Source of the DNA: Anisakis pegreffii
Taxonomy: Eukaryota; Nematoda; Chromadorea; Rhabditida; Anisakidae
Assembly: GCA_035041965.1 (NCBI GenBank)
Contig: JAPYMA010001267.1
Coordinates: forward strand, 62,001-126,000
DNA length: 64,000 bases
Reading direction: 5' to 3'
The first letter of the stretch is position 1. The number at the start of each line of letters is the position of its first letter. The position numbers and the translations under genes are program-made. The notes under the pieces are model-generated. The model was not told the origin of the DNA, made no database searches, and saw only the letters and a program-made list of their open reading frames with translations. Positions 14,001 to 29,000 of this stretch are shown one piece after another.

Positions 14001-17000
14001 TTGAACAATAAAACTATTTTTGGCTCACTTCTAAACCAAAATATTGCTTCATTTTTCATGCCCGAGAAGAAAATTGATTGCAGTGATTATTTTGTTGATT
14101 TTTTTGAGGGGAGAAGAACCGAAACGTTCAGAGAATTGGTCGAAGATTTACGGTTAATGAAACGAGTTTTCAGCTTTACCTATCTCGTCGTTTGATGCCA
14201 TCGGATATGCGAAATCAATCGTTCTATATGGGTGCAATGGATCAACGTTCACAGCGATGCGTTGCTGTGGCACGTATCGATGTTAGCATTGAAAGCACCA
14301 AACAGAATGTACCGAAATTTGACGCCTCACGATATTTCGCCTCAAAATCCATCGTTTTACCGCATGCGAATGTTCTTCGAGTTACCGCAAGGTCAGTGCA
14401 TTTTTGATTTTTCATTTCGTTGTTCGTGTGGTTTCTTTTTTCTTTGAAATTTAATTATTTCTCTTCAGTCAGCTTCATTTGTGCAATTTGTCTTCAGTCA
14501 CTATTGCCTATTCTATTTCTCGTGAATGCTACTATGATATGCATAAGTTTCAATTGTTGATTATAATATGCTACTGGGGCAGTGTTTATCATCCTCGCTA
14601 ATCCTCACTCCTTGCGTCATATCCTTTACAAATCTCCGACAATCTTGGTCGACCCTTCATAGAATTGCGCGTACCTCATCATCATTTCCTCAGCATTCCC
14701 AGTTCCTCTTACGATGTTCCAGTTGTTTTATAGGGCGCTTCTTTTGGAAACTTTTTGCGGAAATGCCATCCTAGAATGCTTATGTAAATGCTGTTGTTGT
14801 TGTTAGCTTAGCTCTGTCTGAGAGTGGAATCGTAAAAAGGTTTATGAAGATGTTTGGAGTGAAAGAACTGATCTTATAGGTTACTACTGACTTGACTATT
14901 TGATGTTAGATGATAATTAGGTACCAGGTAGTGTTAATTAGTTTAATTTCTTCGTCGAGAGAACATCGACTTAAATATAGCAAAAACTTAAGGAAGTGAG
15001 AAACTGAATGGGTAGATTGATCAAGTAAAACGTCAGTGATGAAGGAAAATGAAGGAATGAATCTGCGGTAGCGACTCTTGATTGAAAGAGCGTAGTGAAT
15101 GAAGTTTGGATTGTAGATATCAGAACAAAGAAAGATCCAATCAGGATTTATTATATACATAATATGCATAAGTATGTAGTTTTATTGGCATGATTGTTAT
15201 TTTGTTTGGATCATTTAGCAGTGGGTGATCACCCTCTTGAGAGTCATTTTTAGCGTGAAGTTTGATCGAGAAAACACTTCAGTTCCGACACAATTTACTT
15301 AAAGGTTAAGAATTTGTGGAGGATATAAAACGTATAATAGATGATATTAGAGAGAGGGAAAGCATTGATGAGCAATTGATATGGAGACATGTGAATTGTT
15401 GTTTGCATGATTTGACTTTATTCCATTTATCTGGTGGTGAAATTCATTTACACTGGAAAGGGTGTCATAAAGAGGCACTTTGAAATAATTTCGGTCAATT
15501 TTTCAAAATAAACTATGGCACAAATTTCTGAATTCTATCCGTTTAGCGCAGTGAAATCGAGAGTGAAATTGCTTAAGTTCGCGCACATAAGATAGCCGTT
15601 CTTAAGGCGATGATTTGGTAATGCGACGTTCTGGACGGCCAGTTCAGTGATGTGTTGTCGTTGTTGTTAAATCGAGGAATTTATATCACCATTCAGTCCG
15701 CAGAACGTCTGATTGCTCATGTCGTAATTGATGATAGCTGCTTAATTAGGCGCTTTCCTTGATGATAGCTTTGAATGCGCCTCATTTTCATCAAACTGGT
15801 CATTATCATTATGATATGATCAGTTTTGTTAAAAGCAGCAGCAGTGTCTAATTAACATGCTAATTATCGCATTATCGACAAACTCAATGTATGTTCTAAT
15901 TACCGCACACGTTCATGATACATATGCAGGCGGCAGCAGCAGTAGCAGCACCCTTTGGGCAGAAATCGTTCTTTGCTGGCTGGGATAGGCAGCCAGCCGA
16001 TTGTTGGGCAAATTGATCATCACATCGTGTTATGATAAAATCTTTTTTAGAAAATCTTTAGAGATTTTGTAGTGTCACTGATTAAAGGGCGCATTTAATT
16101 GTATTCGGTGCAACTCATAGCAAACCATAAGCAAACAACACAACGTAGTGCTGCTATAATAACAATATCATTTGACACCATTCGCTAATGAGATCGGCCA
16201 TCTGCTGTGTAGTTTTCGATGCTGTTTCATCTCGGAATGATACGCAAAACAGTTTGTTTTCTTGCTGCCGTCACAAAATGATGAGTGTTGATGCGAGAAA
16301 ATCAATGGGAAGGGTGAGAGGGCTTAGGTCTCATTTTGGTCAAATTTTTGAGCTATTTACTTGAGAGAACTATTAGGGGAGACCAAAAATTTGAGATAAT
16401 GTTTTGGGTTTCTTATGTTCGTGCTATAAGCATTTTATGACAATAGTACTGGTTGATATGATTGAGTTCTCCTTCCACTATATTGCAACTGTTTAATCAT
16501 CTGTTTATGATGAGTAGCTGTGATTGCGTAATACCAAATGCGCTGGGAGGGAAGTACTCTTGAGTCGAACCCAGAGAAATTCAAGTACTTGCGATGGTCA
16601 CTCGTTTAAGAAGATTTTGGATGCAACTGAAAAACATATTGAAATAAATGAGTTGGCACATCTAGAAGAACTAAACAAGCAAATGCGTTTCTTGATTGCG
16701 TAATCGGGACAAGATCGACCAGTGTATAATATGAGGAAAACGAATAAAGAGATCGTAACTTATAGCATTTGTGAATGTGTTGTGCGCATTGATGCAATGT
16801 CTTTTTGTGTGTTTGTGTGTGAGAGAACACTTGAAACATTTAATTTTGTCACATTATTTAGCATACTTGACATGGCGATTTTGAGTGTTGCCTAGATGAA
16901 AGTATTGGATGTTTGATTTTGAGATGAAATTGCATGAATGCGCATTGTTTCGGTTCGTTGATTATTCACATAGGATGCTTTTGGGATTTTTCGGGGAATC

Positions 17001-20000
17001 GAGAGCATAGCTGAATGCAGAATTTCTTTTGAACGTGTTGATATTTTGATGATTGAAATCTGGAAATTGATCTATCCTTCAATCAAAAGGTGACGAGCAG
17101 TCAGTCAAAGAATGAAGAAGCCTAGAATGCATCGGCAAAATGGTGTAGAAAAATGAAGGAAGGAAAAAATTCAATATCGAAGAGTTGGGTGAATAGTTGA
17201 GAATCAAAGAATCAAAGATAGTTGAGTGAACGCAAAACGTATGAGTAAAAAATGAATCTGAGCGATATGTCAAGAGGGATATACCTATGTGTAATAACGA
17301 GGATATAGGATATAGAAGTATATAGATTGGATTTATTCATAGGTAAATAGGGGTAACGTAATGAGGAAGATATTTGTGTTTGTGTATGTGTATTATTATG
17401 GAATTGAAGTGCATACCGCCTAGCAATTACAGGATAAGGTTGATTATGAGTCGTGAAGCACAGGGTGTAGTTGAACTGCTTTTGCCTATTAATGATTATA
17501 TACATAGCGTATTTGCATGATATTGTTTGTATTTTGAGAGCGAGAGTGGATAATAATGAGCTGTTTGAAGTGATTAATTTACACACACATTCGCATGATG
17601 ACCACGGCTCAACGGCATCGACCAATCTGATGAAGCAAATAAGTGAACAGAGCTTTTGCCTTTCATATATTGCTCGCAACAAATCATCAATCAAAAATAT
17701 TCTCTTCTCGGTGAATATGACTGACTATGCGGTTCACAGATAACAGATAACATTTCATATTTGTAACGATAAATTTCACTCATCTGAATAGTCATTATGA
17801 TGATAGGGTAATGATAGTGATTATGATTGTACTGATGATATCCATAGCAATATCCATACGCATAAAGATAAGAGGAATAGTGAATGCTTTGAGAAGAATG
17901 CTTTAAATTATTTTTGTTTGCGGTATTCGGGAATAGTCATTGAGATTGAAGAAGGTGTGCATTGCATGGTTGTTTTGATAGAACAATTGCATAGAAAAAA
18001 ATGGAAATTGATGATCAATAGGATAAAATTTGAGTCATTATATGTCATTGCTTTCAAAAGATTATGTGCTACAAGTGGTTACCTGAAATGAAGCAGGAAA
18101 AAATAGTTCGAGAATCTGATTGAAGTTAGATATGCAGGGTTTTGATGTTTTGATCTAGAAGAGTTATAACTGATCAGCACTATTGCGATAAGATCGAATT
18201 GGCTCATCCAGCTGGGCTTATTAACTCGTATAGCTGAGAACAAATGTTGCACGAGCGAAATTTCAATCAATTTATTGAGTAGCGTGCCAAAATTTATAGG
18301 AATATTCAATGATTCGTTAATATATTCTGTCTGCAATAAAATTCAGTCACATTTTAGTGCTGTTCACAATTTGTTGATTACTAGTGTTGCAGTCAACGAC
18401 GATTGAATTATCGCATGTGAAAGAGGCAAGCGAACTAGAATGAGACTGAGTGAGGGTAACGGTGAGGGCGGGTGGCACTAGCAAAGTTAATTTGCACGAA
18501 TAAACACTTACTTTTTCACGAGTGACTGCCTGCAAGATTGCATTGAAGTGTAATGAAAGTGAATTCAAATCGCAAAAACATCTGTTGAAAGTGACTCGTC
18601 AATTCGATGTGAAAGCAACGGATTAAGACACAAATGTTTTGAAAGCGAAGCAAGGAAGTTAGTCACAATAAAGACAATTTTCGTATGTAGTTGATCAATT
18701 TGTTAGAGAGATTTTGCAGAGAATTTGCATCGATAAGTCTGACAGAGAAGCTGACTGGGGAAAATGAACCTTTTTGGTGTATGAAAATGATTGGAATTTG
18801 AAAAAAAGAGAAAAGAACTTTTACAGGGCATCCAAAGGTGCAGTTGTATACCGTGTGGAGCCAGAAACGGTGCCGTTCGATGTGACACCGTTTTCTGGAG
18901 ATGTGTTCAGCAGAAATGGAGTGCCGAATGGTCGGTACACCTTCGACGTTGTGGCATCGGATTATCTCGGACAGGTGAATGAGAGAATCTTTTAGCTGGA
19001 TTTAGCTGATCATTCGTAACAGTTTGAATCGGGAGCGATTTGGATCAGAAAACTAGACATTGAATCTGACTGATGACTTTGAAAAATTTCTTTTAACAGT
19101 GGTTTAGGCTGATATTGTTGGCTTGAATGAACTGGTATAGATCATTTATTAGCAATTAGAACTTACAATTGGGTTCAACTCAAATAACGATCGAGTTGTT
19201 TATTCACTATTTCATCCAATATCCTTTTGATTTGGTGGAGTGAACCTAGCTGAGAGAAAGAATATAATGAGCAACATTTTTTTTATTCAGATGATTTATT
19301 TTCAGGAGGCAAGAACAAGTGTCAAAATCATAGTCGAAGGTAATTCAACTGTGAGTGATCGACGAATCCCAAAGAAGAATACACGACAACAAGTTGGCGT
19401 TTCTGATGTTGGGAATCAGTATCGTTCGACGAGACGACGTCGTGACTTGGGTAATGATGTTATTCTTGAATTGCGTGAAGATCATCCACTTGGTTTGCTG
19501 CAAAAGGTTCGTTTCGTTTCATATTGTTTGATTATTGCATTTCATATCTCATCTTTACAATCTCATCTTATCAAACTTCACACTTTTCGTGACATTCTGA
19601 ATTTTGAAGATTGATCAGTTGATTTTATGATTACCAACAATGAGCGTGTGATGTGTGATACCCCTTCATACACGACATCACCTCTCGACACTTTCTTTTG
19701 ACTTCGCATTTTTTGAAATCTGATAAAACTTCGCTTTCAGCGTATTCCGCTAGCTCGTGGTGAACGAGTGACATTGGCGCCGATCACGAAGTCCTACGTT
19801 ACAGTCTATGCGAATGGTTCGTTGGAGTTGACAAAATCACTCAATTTTGAAGTGGCCAGTGAGATATACTTTTCTGTGCAAATCGATGGACCACCTCATG
19901 GTCAGTGAGCTTTTTTATGCGAACATTTTTCGCGATTGTTTTTGTTTTCACGATGCTTTATTGCATTTTTCATTGAATTTCATACTGTTTTCCATTGATA

Positions 20001-23000
20001 CCGTACACATTTTATTCTCATCTTCGTTCGCGCTTCTATGTTATTCATTTTGTTCATCTGATAAGCCACAATGATTTCATGCATCCTTTGATGAATTATT
20101 TTTCGATGAGTTCTATCAGCAAAAATTTCTTCGCGAATCACATTCATCAGCATTTGCCAATGCAGTTTCTTTCCTCACAAACAAAACGCGAAACAGTAAA
20201 TAGTTTGCGATTTAGTTTGCGATTCTTACAGTTACACTTATCGTGTCCAATGTAATGTTTAAGTATTGCGCGCTGTCTAATGAAACAGAGCAGTTTCTTA
20301 ACTGATACTCGCGTAGAATTTATTACTGTTACAAAAGAACCTATTCAAATGAACTGTTTTCTTGTACATGCGCTCAAAAATATGAACACTCCATCAGACG
20401 ATGTCTTATTCCTCAGTTTAACTTCATTGTTTTGCGTAATTTTTACAATTCACCTGTTACCCCTCTTTGAATTCTATCTTCTCGTCTTTTCTGTTACCAA
20501 TGAACAAACACAGAACATGCATACGTCTTACATAAATGAGTAAATAGTTCATGAAAAAAGGTGATGATACAAAATAATAATTGCGCTTTGATCGTCGACA
20601 GTGACTGTATTCATTAAGAGTAGAGCATAATTTAACAAGACGACCAAAATTAGCAGTCATCAGAGAACATTATTGTAATTATCATTATCGCTGGTATTGC
20701 CACAGTTATTATTTTTGTTATTGTTACTATTATTATTAGCAGTGCTGTTGTTTCGTTGGTCGATAATTGACTCGAAGAAATACGATCGTTTCGATTGATG
20801 ATTGAACAATCTTTCATTCTTTCCACACATCCAGCTTCTTGGATTTCTCTGTGAAGTTAGCGCCGACGTGCCTTTGCTCACCGCTACCCATACTGTGATT
20901 TTGATCTATTCGTTGCATAATCCATTTATAGCAGATGGGTTGTAAATTTTCCCAATTGCAGTTGTCATCTACACAAAGAATTGAGTAATTTTTGGAGTAT
21001 ACTAAGGAGTGCGTTCATTGTTTTAACTCTCTGTTTGAGTTTCTCGAAATTTGGAATGTGTGGTGTTCAGTTATGAGAAGAAGAACACGACGATGGCGAT
21101 TGAAATCTCTTACTGAAGCCTTATGCAGAGCCATCCATTATTTGTCGTGAAATTATTGCATATCGCGTGATCAGCCGCACCTCTGTAGTGGTCCTCTGAA
21201 GAACATGCGTTGGTATGTGTTAGTATGAAAGCTGGAAACAATTCATCATGCGTTTTGTTCTTGATTCTTTTAAGTGTGGACGGTGGTGAGTGTCACTCAT
21301 TCATATCTGCTCATATCTATGATTAATGTGAATTGGTGACAGCCCGTTAGCCAGCTTCTTCTCTATGCTAAATGGCTCAGCACATGCAAAAACGCATATA
21401 CACATAAATAAGTTCAACACATAATAAACTTACTGCACATGTTTCCGTTGTACATGTGGAGTACTCGTATGAACAGACACATATAAACGGATGGGTATTG
21501 AATGTAATTTATGGCATCGGCATCTCAAGGGACTTATGTGATGAGACATGTTATGTGTGCATATGATATATGCGTATTATTGTTGCGTTGACAAATGAAA
21601 AAAGACACAAATGAGTGAAGTCATGTTTGAGTGTTAATATAATTAGTAGAATGTAAGTGGAGAATCTGACATGAGGTTAAAGGAAAACGATGTAAATTGA
21701 GGTTGTAATCGAAGCAGTTTATATTTAGTTGAATTTTGAGCAGATTTTCAAAGTGAGAAATCCTCTAATGAAGATCTCATTGTTAGGTGAACATTTTGAG
21801 AGTGTTTTCGGTGAATTTGGGAAGTTTATTCTGGGATGTATTTTTTGGAGATGGGAAGGAAGATTGACTTGGACAGCGACATCTCTTCAACGTATTTTAA
21901 TGTGTAAACGATTTGTAATATGCGTTTTGCACAATAGTAGTTTCTATTCACACGTTTAGTAATGGCACTCTTGAACATTGTCCACTCGAATAGGGAAAGC
22001 ACTTGAGAGGATGAACAATAGGGCTCGAGCTGAGACTATCACTAGCATTCATCGCTGTATTCATGCTTTAAAGAGCATTATTTCAAGCTGTTAGTTCTTT
22101 CTGCTGCAGCAGCAGTACTTTCAGTAAATTCAATGTGTTATTACTCAATCATCGATGCTATCTCATTTGCATACTTATAAGTGAACACACACTCTCGAGT
22201 ACTTGATGCCTTATGCTGCTTATACCAGCAGAGGACATCATTTATATAGATGAGGAGTCCATTTAGGGTAATAGTTTGATAGCTTTCGATCGCTGAATAT
22301 TCGTCATTTGGTCAGTTGGCGAACGAACAACATATGCCAATGGTTTTTGATGATATTAATAGAAGAGATGAAGTAGGTGATAATGAAAAGAACAAAGGTA
22401 ATGGGTAGAAATGAACATCCATTAGTTGAAGTGGTCATTTATTTCGTTATGAATGGCTTTAAACGATTTCTGTTTTTGGATATGCAAATAAATAGTGTGG
22501 AAGCAATGAAATTATGCAAATGCTTTTGAATGCTTTTGAAACTTAAAGAATCATTTGTGAGAGAAATTATTTTGTGATGGAATTTTTCATTGGGAAATCA
22601 ATTTTTGTTATTACATTTTTATTGAATAAGCATATGGTTCAGTGTGATCTATCTCCTTTTCGATATAATCTGTTGGCAGAGGAATGAAAAGGTCGTTTAA
22701 TTTGTACAGATCAGTTTGTATGAGTTTGAGAGGTGACAGCCATATCGGAATCTGGGTAACTTCAGGGAGACTAAGCGCTGAATCGTAGCACAATAAAAAT
22801 AATAGAATACAGTTAAATCAAGATCATTAAATCGGAATTTAGAGCGCAACAAACTTACGCCAGTAATGGAGTCATTATTACAGTTTTGATCATTATTATT
22901 ATGTAATTGAAATTGGATACACAGAAGACTTTTGATTCCAACTTTTGACGTATTTCTTTGACGTTGTAATGATGAGTTTCTGTTGCGATTGCATCACTGT

Positions 23001-26000
23001 ATTGAACAAGTGTGTAAGTAACCACCTTAGTTTTATTAGAGTAATACAGTAGTATGCTTATATGATGTGATCTAATGCAGTCTAGTTGTAAATGAGGGCA
23101 TAAGTATGAACCTGATGCATACATAAATATGCGTATATAATCCATATCAGATATGTAGGTTTAAATAATGACACAAATGGCTAAATGTCAGAAATGATCA
23201 ACGTTTGGTGAAGTTGATGACGAGTTTGGTGGTGGTGAGGTTGATGGGGACGGGAAGCGGGATGGACGAAAAATGAAACTGCTAATACAGATATTCCTAA
23301 TCAACTCGTTAAATCGCACCATATAATGTCGATGGATAAAATGGCATTCATTGAATGTTTAGGGTAGAGGCAATTTTAATGGTTTAATATTTCACATAAT
23401 ACAAGTTTAGTATGAGTTATATTAATGTTGGAGGTGGACTCGTAGATGAGTGAATGTGACTTGATTTTATGTGTTATAATATGGATATTGGTTGGGTCAG
23501 ATTAAGTTGCGCTTTTCGACTGAACAATATGAAAGCAAACGTCATATTCAGTTCTCATCAAAAGAAGATGCAGCGTAACGTGACGACTATTATTAGAGTT
23601 TAGTTCCGAGTTGATCTCTATTAAGGGGATATACTCGTATCAGAACAATATCCTACTCTGTATGATTGTTGATGGTGTGTGGATCTGATGGATGTTGAGT
23701 TCGGCTATTATGTGGCTGATTGAGTGAATATTAAGAAGTTGTGCAGTGATGAAGTTATAATGGAGCTGAAAAGTCGAAAAGGGCATCGAAGCGGAATGAA
23801 CGGGATCACAGAATTAATGAGATTACGCTTGTGCATATGGCATGAAAATTGAGTAACGAAATTATTTGATAGCTGGAATGGGGCAGTTGGTTAATAATGT
23901 TAGCGGATTGTAATGGTTTTAGTAGATGAAGGAAGCTGATTTTGCAGATTAGGATCAATACTGGAACGGGAGGAAAATTGCTGTTTTTTTATGACTTATA
24001 TTGTGAGAAACAGAGTTTAGCGAGTTATGATATTTGCCGTTGCAAACGTAAATAACATTAGTAGTGATGATAGTATTGTGTAGTTATTAATATCTAAACA
24101 TTTGATGAAGACTGGACTCCTGTACAACTCAACTGAATATAGATTTTTGTGATTATGAATTTAGATCTGTAATTATGGATTAAGGATTAAGATATGAACT
24201 GGATTCCTTTAGACATTACAGCTCTAGAGGAGATTAATCAGACTCGATTTCCTGGAGTACTCCTGAACTCCTCTTAGGCTTAATACATGGCTATGGATTT
24301 TTTCAGTGATCCATGCAACTCTACTTACATCTTCTCAAACATCATGTCATAATGATGAGGTATTTCCTGGATATCTTGATTTTATTCCATTTCTCACGAA
24401 TCTTTCTATATTCCTCAAATTCGATCATGCCATACCGCATGAGTAATTCTTTCAATTTATTTTACGATTAGTCTGTCACACACTTTAGATATTTTGCTCG
24501 CTGATTTTCCGGTGAATCGCAGACAATAAATGTTACTCACTCTCATCATTTGCTGATTCTTGACAATGCTTCTGATCTCAGTCAGTTATTTGATTATAGT
24601 GGAGGACATAAAATTGACGACTCGTCCATTCTTTCATGCATCTGAATTAAGCTACAATGAGTGTTTTCTTAGTCTGAAGAGTACTTGAAGCGCAGATTAT
24701 TAATTGTTATTGCCGTTGTTGTCACTGATAATGTTGGCTTTTTTTGCTCCTTTTCTGCATTCGTTAGCTTCTTCATCTCATTATGCATATGTAAATATAA
24801 AAATTTATCGAGCACAAGCAGCATCTATTAACCCAATCCGATGCACTTCATTATCCGTTCTGATCCTCTCAAGGAAGTTGATGTGCGGATGTCATTGGGA
24901 TTAATGTTGAGTCGTCGTGTGTTTTTGAGGATATGCTCTTGCATATCCCTTTGCGCTGGCTGATTTATTCTGCATTCGATTAGTGGGAAAACAACCAGAG
25001 CAGTCGTAATCAGTAGAAATAAAATGTGAACAGGGAAGTAGCGAGTAGGGAAATTGATGAGCCTAATAGTGAGTAAATTATGCGGGATTGTTCTATAAGA
25101 AATAGCCGTAGGCTATCATCTTTATTGATAACAGTACTTACTAAAGGAAAACATCATGGATGATACATGTAAATGAGTGTATAATAGTACATCACAACTG
25201 ATGAATATTTGCAATATTCGCAGCTTGATGGTTTGCAAACGTTCGAATATGAATTTAAAATTGAACGATGGAAATGATGATAAAGACAGTAATGCTGATG
25301 ATATGATAAATACATCATTAGTGATGATAATCATATTAATAAAGCTATAATAACATAGCGATAACAGTAATCAAAATATCAGTGATGAGACGGAGAAGCA
25401 AGTTCAGGATGATTTCAATACTATTATAGTGGATGGAGCACATAAAACTGACGATTCGTTCATTCTTTTATCCATTTGAATTAAGCTACAATGAGTAGGA
25501 TGATTTCATCAATATTTTACACGATAATTGTTATTATTGTGAAAATATTATGAACTGATTTAATCTGATCTGGTCTCATCGAATATGATTGATGAGTTTT
25601 TTGGTTATTGTGCATCGTCAATATAAACATAGATGAAATTGTATGGTGAATGTTGATCACGATGAGAGAACGAAATGTCATCATTCATTTTCGATCAATT
25701 CACATTCATTAGACTGTCTTTTGGTTTTGTTAGGTTTTAGTTGACATGATTTCTGTCTTCATTAGCTGTCTATCATGATCAGTGAATGCAACGATCAGCA
25801 TAGATCAGAACAACACACCAAGAGCACGCATGATCTGTCGGTTATGTTCGTTAATTGAGTGTCTGTCATTCATTCACACTGGTATGTTTAGGTTTATATT
25901 TAGAAGAAATTGGCATGGATGAAATTGATCCAAAAAAGTGACAGTTGCGAAGGACAAATGTAAACGACGTATGAGCTGGAGAGGGGTTGACTGCAATTTG

Positions 26001-29000
26001 ATAGGGAATTTGAGTTGGGGATGAAACCGCTTTAGACTCTTTTCTTATCTGGGGCTTTGAGTGAGTAGCCGAGGAGAATAGGGGAAGAGTTATTGAAATT
26101 CATTCGTATAAACAGCAGATTCAGTGGGTTTTTTAGAGTTAAAAAAGGAAACGAGAGTTAAAAAAAGGAAAAGGCAAGAACAAGGTGTGCGCATCTGAGG
26201 TCAATGTAGTTTGAATAAGTGACATCTGAAGATAGCTTTCAGAATGATATTCTACGACAGAATGGGGAATCCAATTTCTGCTGAATATTATGCAGATTTC
26301 GAAATTTACTGTTTTTTATCCTTAAGCGTATCCTTCTTTCATCATCCTCATGCTGGTAAATCATCATGGATAGATAGAGGTTAGCGTAGATCATGTGTAA
26401 GGTTTTGTTGGGACTCCCAAATTCCATTCGTTTATGTTTGGATAGATGGATATGTGGTAATGCATTACTTTACTTTGATTTAACGGTTATTTACGACAGT
26501 ATTATAAAGTCATAAAACACGGATTAAAAAGCGTTTAGGTGAGATTTATTCTAGGCAATTGTAGTATCGTAATATACATATATACATCGTAAATTTTACT
26601 TAAATGCACTGTTATTGTGTTGTGGAAAACAGATTTTGTATTGCTCCAATGAAGATATTGAAAACATTTAGGTATTATTCTTTAAAATTTAGGTATTATT
26701 CTTATTAGAGGTATTATTCTTGTTTATTAGTTTCATTTCCTCTGTGAATCAGTATCATTAGTCGTAATAGTCCCTGTGATAGATACATAATGCATTTCAC
26801 TGAATACAATTCAGTTTCACTGAAGAAGTTAAAACAGTTTTTATAAACGAATGAAGTCTGAAGTAATCATATGAAAATGGTGCACTATTCCGAAACCGCT
26901 CCAGTGAAATTTATTACTTCAATTTACATTTTGAAAACTTGAAGGGTTATTGATATAGGTAAGCTAAGGATGTTTATGATATAAGCGATGAGTTAATTTG
27001 CTAGTCAAAATTCAAATCCGACAGGAATTTCAATTAGACGCAGCAGGAAAGAATGCAAACGGATATGAAATGTTTAAGTTGAGATAAACAGAAATTACAT
27101 TAAGGTGCACGTTCTGTTTTCAGTCGCCCATTAGAGAAGGAACTTTTGATTTAAAAAAAGTGACAGGAATATGAAAAATTAAAGCTAGATATGTAGATAA
27201 ATATGTACATGGATGGTTGGTACAGTCTATGTTTTTCTATTTATTCTGACTTGATGTAGAAATAATTACTGCTCACTTACTCATGAATGTATTTTTGTTA
27301 GTTTGTGGTTGCGTTTTATTTGATGAAAAAAGATATCCAAATAAACAGGAGATACGCTCGGATATATGAGATCTGTTCTGTGGATAAAAATACGGATAGT
27401 TGGTACGATGAATGGAAGGAAAGAACAAGCAAAGGGCAGTTTAGGTACGTATTCAGAAAGAATCTCTCCTAATTAACTGCAGCTGATGATCACTTTTTGC
27501 TTTGAGGAATGGGAATAGCAGTTGTTATCATGCATGGGGCTAAACTGAGGATATAGGGATTGTTTCAAGCTTAACTGATTGAATGGAATGGGTTTGAGGA
27601 GGGGATATTTTTGAGATGGTTAAGAGATTTGCATGAATGTATACGTATGCTGGTTGGAAAATAATTAATTTATCAAATTACTGATATGTAAAAATAGGAT
27701 ATGTAAAGCTAGTAATATGGTTTATGAAAGCGAGGAATAAATAATGAAATTCGAGACTTATTCAATTAACAAAAATAGTAATAAGAATAATTGTATTGAT
27801 TATATAGAATGTAATGAAGTGACATCAATAAAAGCAACACTTGTTCATAGCATTTGAATAGAACAATAGATCAATTAGCGACAATGACAATATGTTGGCG
27901 ATAAGAAGAATAAGAGTGATGAAAATTCAGAATTCAACAGCAATAATATCGTCAACATTAATGAAGATAACAGCAGTGAAAAGATATTCTAGCAAAATAT
28001 TGAGGCACCGATGAAATATTCATATTGAAATGCTTTTCAACTTTACATCTGACGTTACCTGTAATTAAATAAGTGTCATAAAATGACAAATTTGTGGCGA
28101 TTTAAAGTAGGTAATGATTGGAGTTGCCTATTGCCTTTGAATATTTTTTAGAATCGAGAAAACATTCGTATGTTTTGTCGCTTTTCACACGAAACTGATT
28201 TATTACTGTTTTGTTCTCGATAATCTAAACCGGACATATGCTTTCTTTCATGTAATTTGGTCGGTGCATATTCGTTGTTTGATGAAAGAAAGCGCGTCAT
28301 ATACATGAATCTTGTATAATATATAATCCAGAATGGCATCTCGTATGATTATTGCGCGTATTAATTCATTAGGTTCGTATTCAATTCACCGCATTAGATA
28401 TTTTCTTATAATGGGTAATTGTTTGTACGTAATAATTCATCCATTCATTCTTTCTTTCGCCTTCATTAACAAGCATCATCCGCACTGAAATATGCCTTTA
28501 TGCATGCATTTTTCATTTTGACAGTTGAGATCAATATTTTTTATTTGGAAAGAAGGGATCATATCATTGGAATCCTCGAAAAATAATAGGCGAGGATTTT
28601 TTGAAAACAGTGGCAAGCATGAACATACACAGTGCAGTATGTATGTGGCAATCATCGAATTCCATTGATTAAGTTGACTCTAATAATAAAATGTCTCGTA
28701 TTATATGACGGAATTGTTTTTCCGCTTAGCGATGATTTATCTCTTCACTGAATTTCTCTTTTAGCATCAAAGCTTTTCATGCTTTAATACCAAAAACTGT
28801 CGATAAAAGGCAGGTCTGGATAGACGTGCAAATTTTTGTGGAGCATAGGATGTGCTGTTGTTAGATTTTGAACAAATAACAATCAGTCAAAAATTGTTTG
28901 AAATATTCTCCTGTATTCTTTCTCAGGTAGTTGATAATTTGTCTTCTATCTAAAAAGATCTCTTGAGATGTATTCATTGAAAACTCGAAAATGGTACTGG

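Larger units (their letters stand above)
14392..18826 (+). other. Intron 5 (4435 bp), candidate regulatory DNA
   Basis: No exon was found. The part 15540-16250 is less AT-rich than the rest and includes four exact TAATTA sites within 160 bp and a composite element repeated in intron 13. The longest open frame of the window (160 codons, minus strand, 17212-17694) lies here and has no recognisable similarity. Confidence 0.6.

Noticed and set aside
16540..16590. TCGAACCCAG motif suggesting a tRNA T-arm on the minus strand
   Set aside because: No acceptor stem, D-arm or anticodon arm can be drawn around it.
17212..17694. 160-codon minus-strand ORF, the longest in the window
   Set aside because: Ile/Tyr/Ser-rich composition typical of AT-rich non-coding DNA, no domain, lies inside intron 5; one such ORF in 64 kb is within chance.
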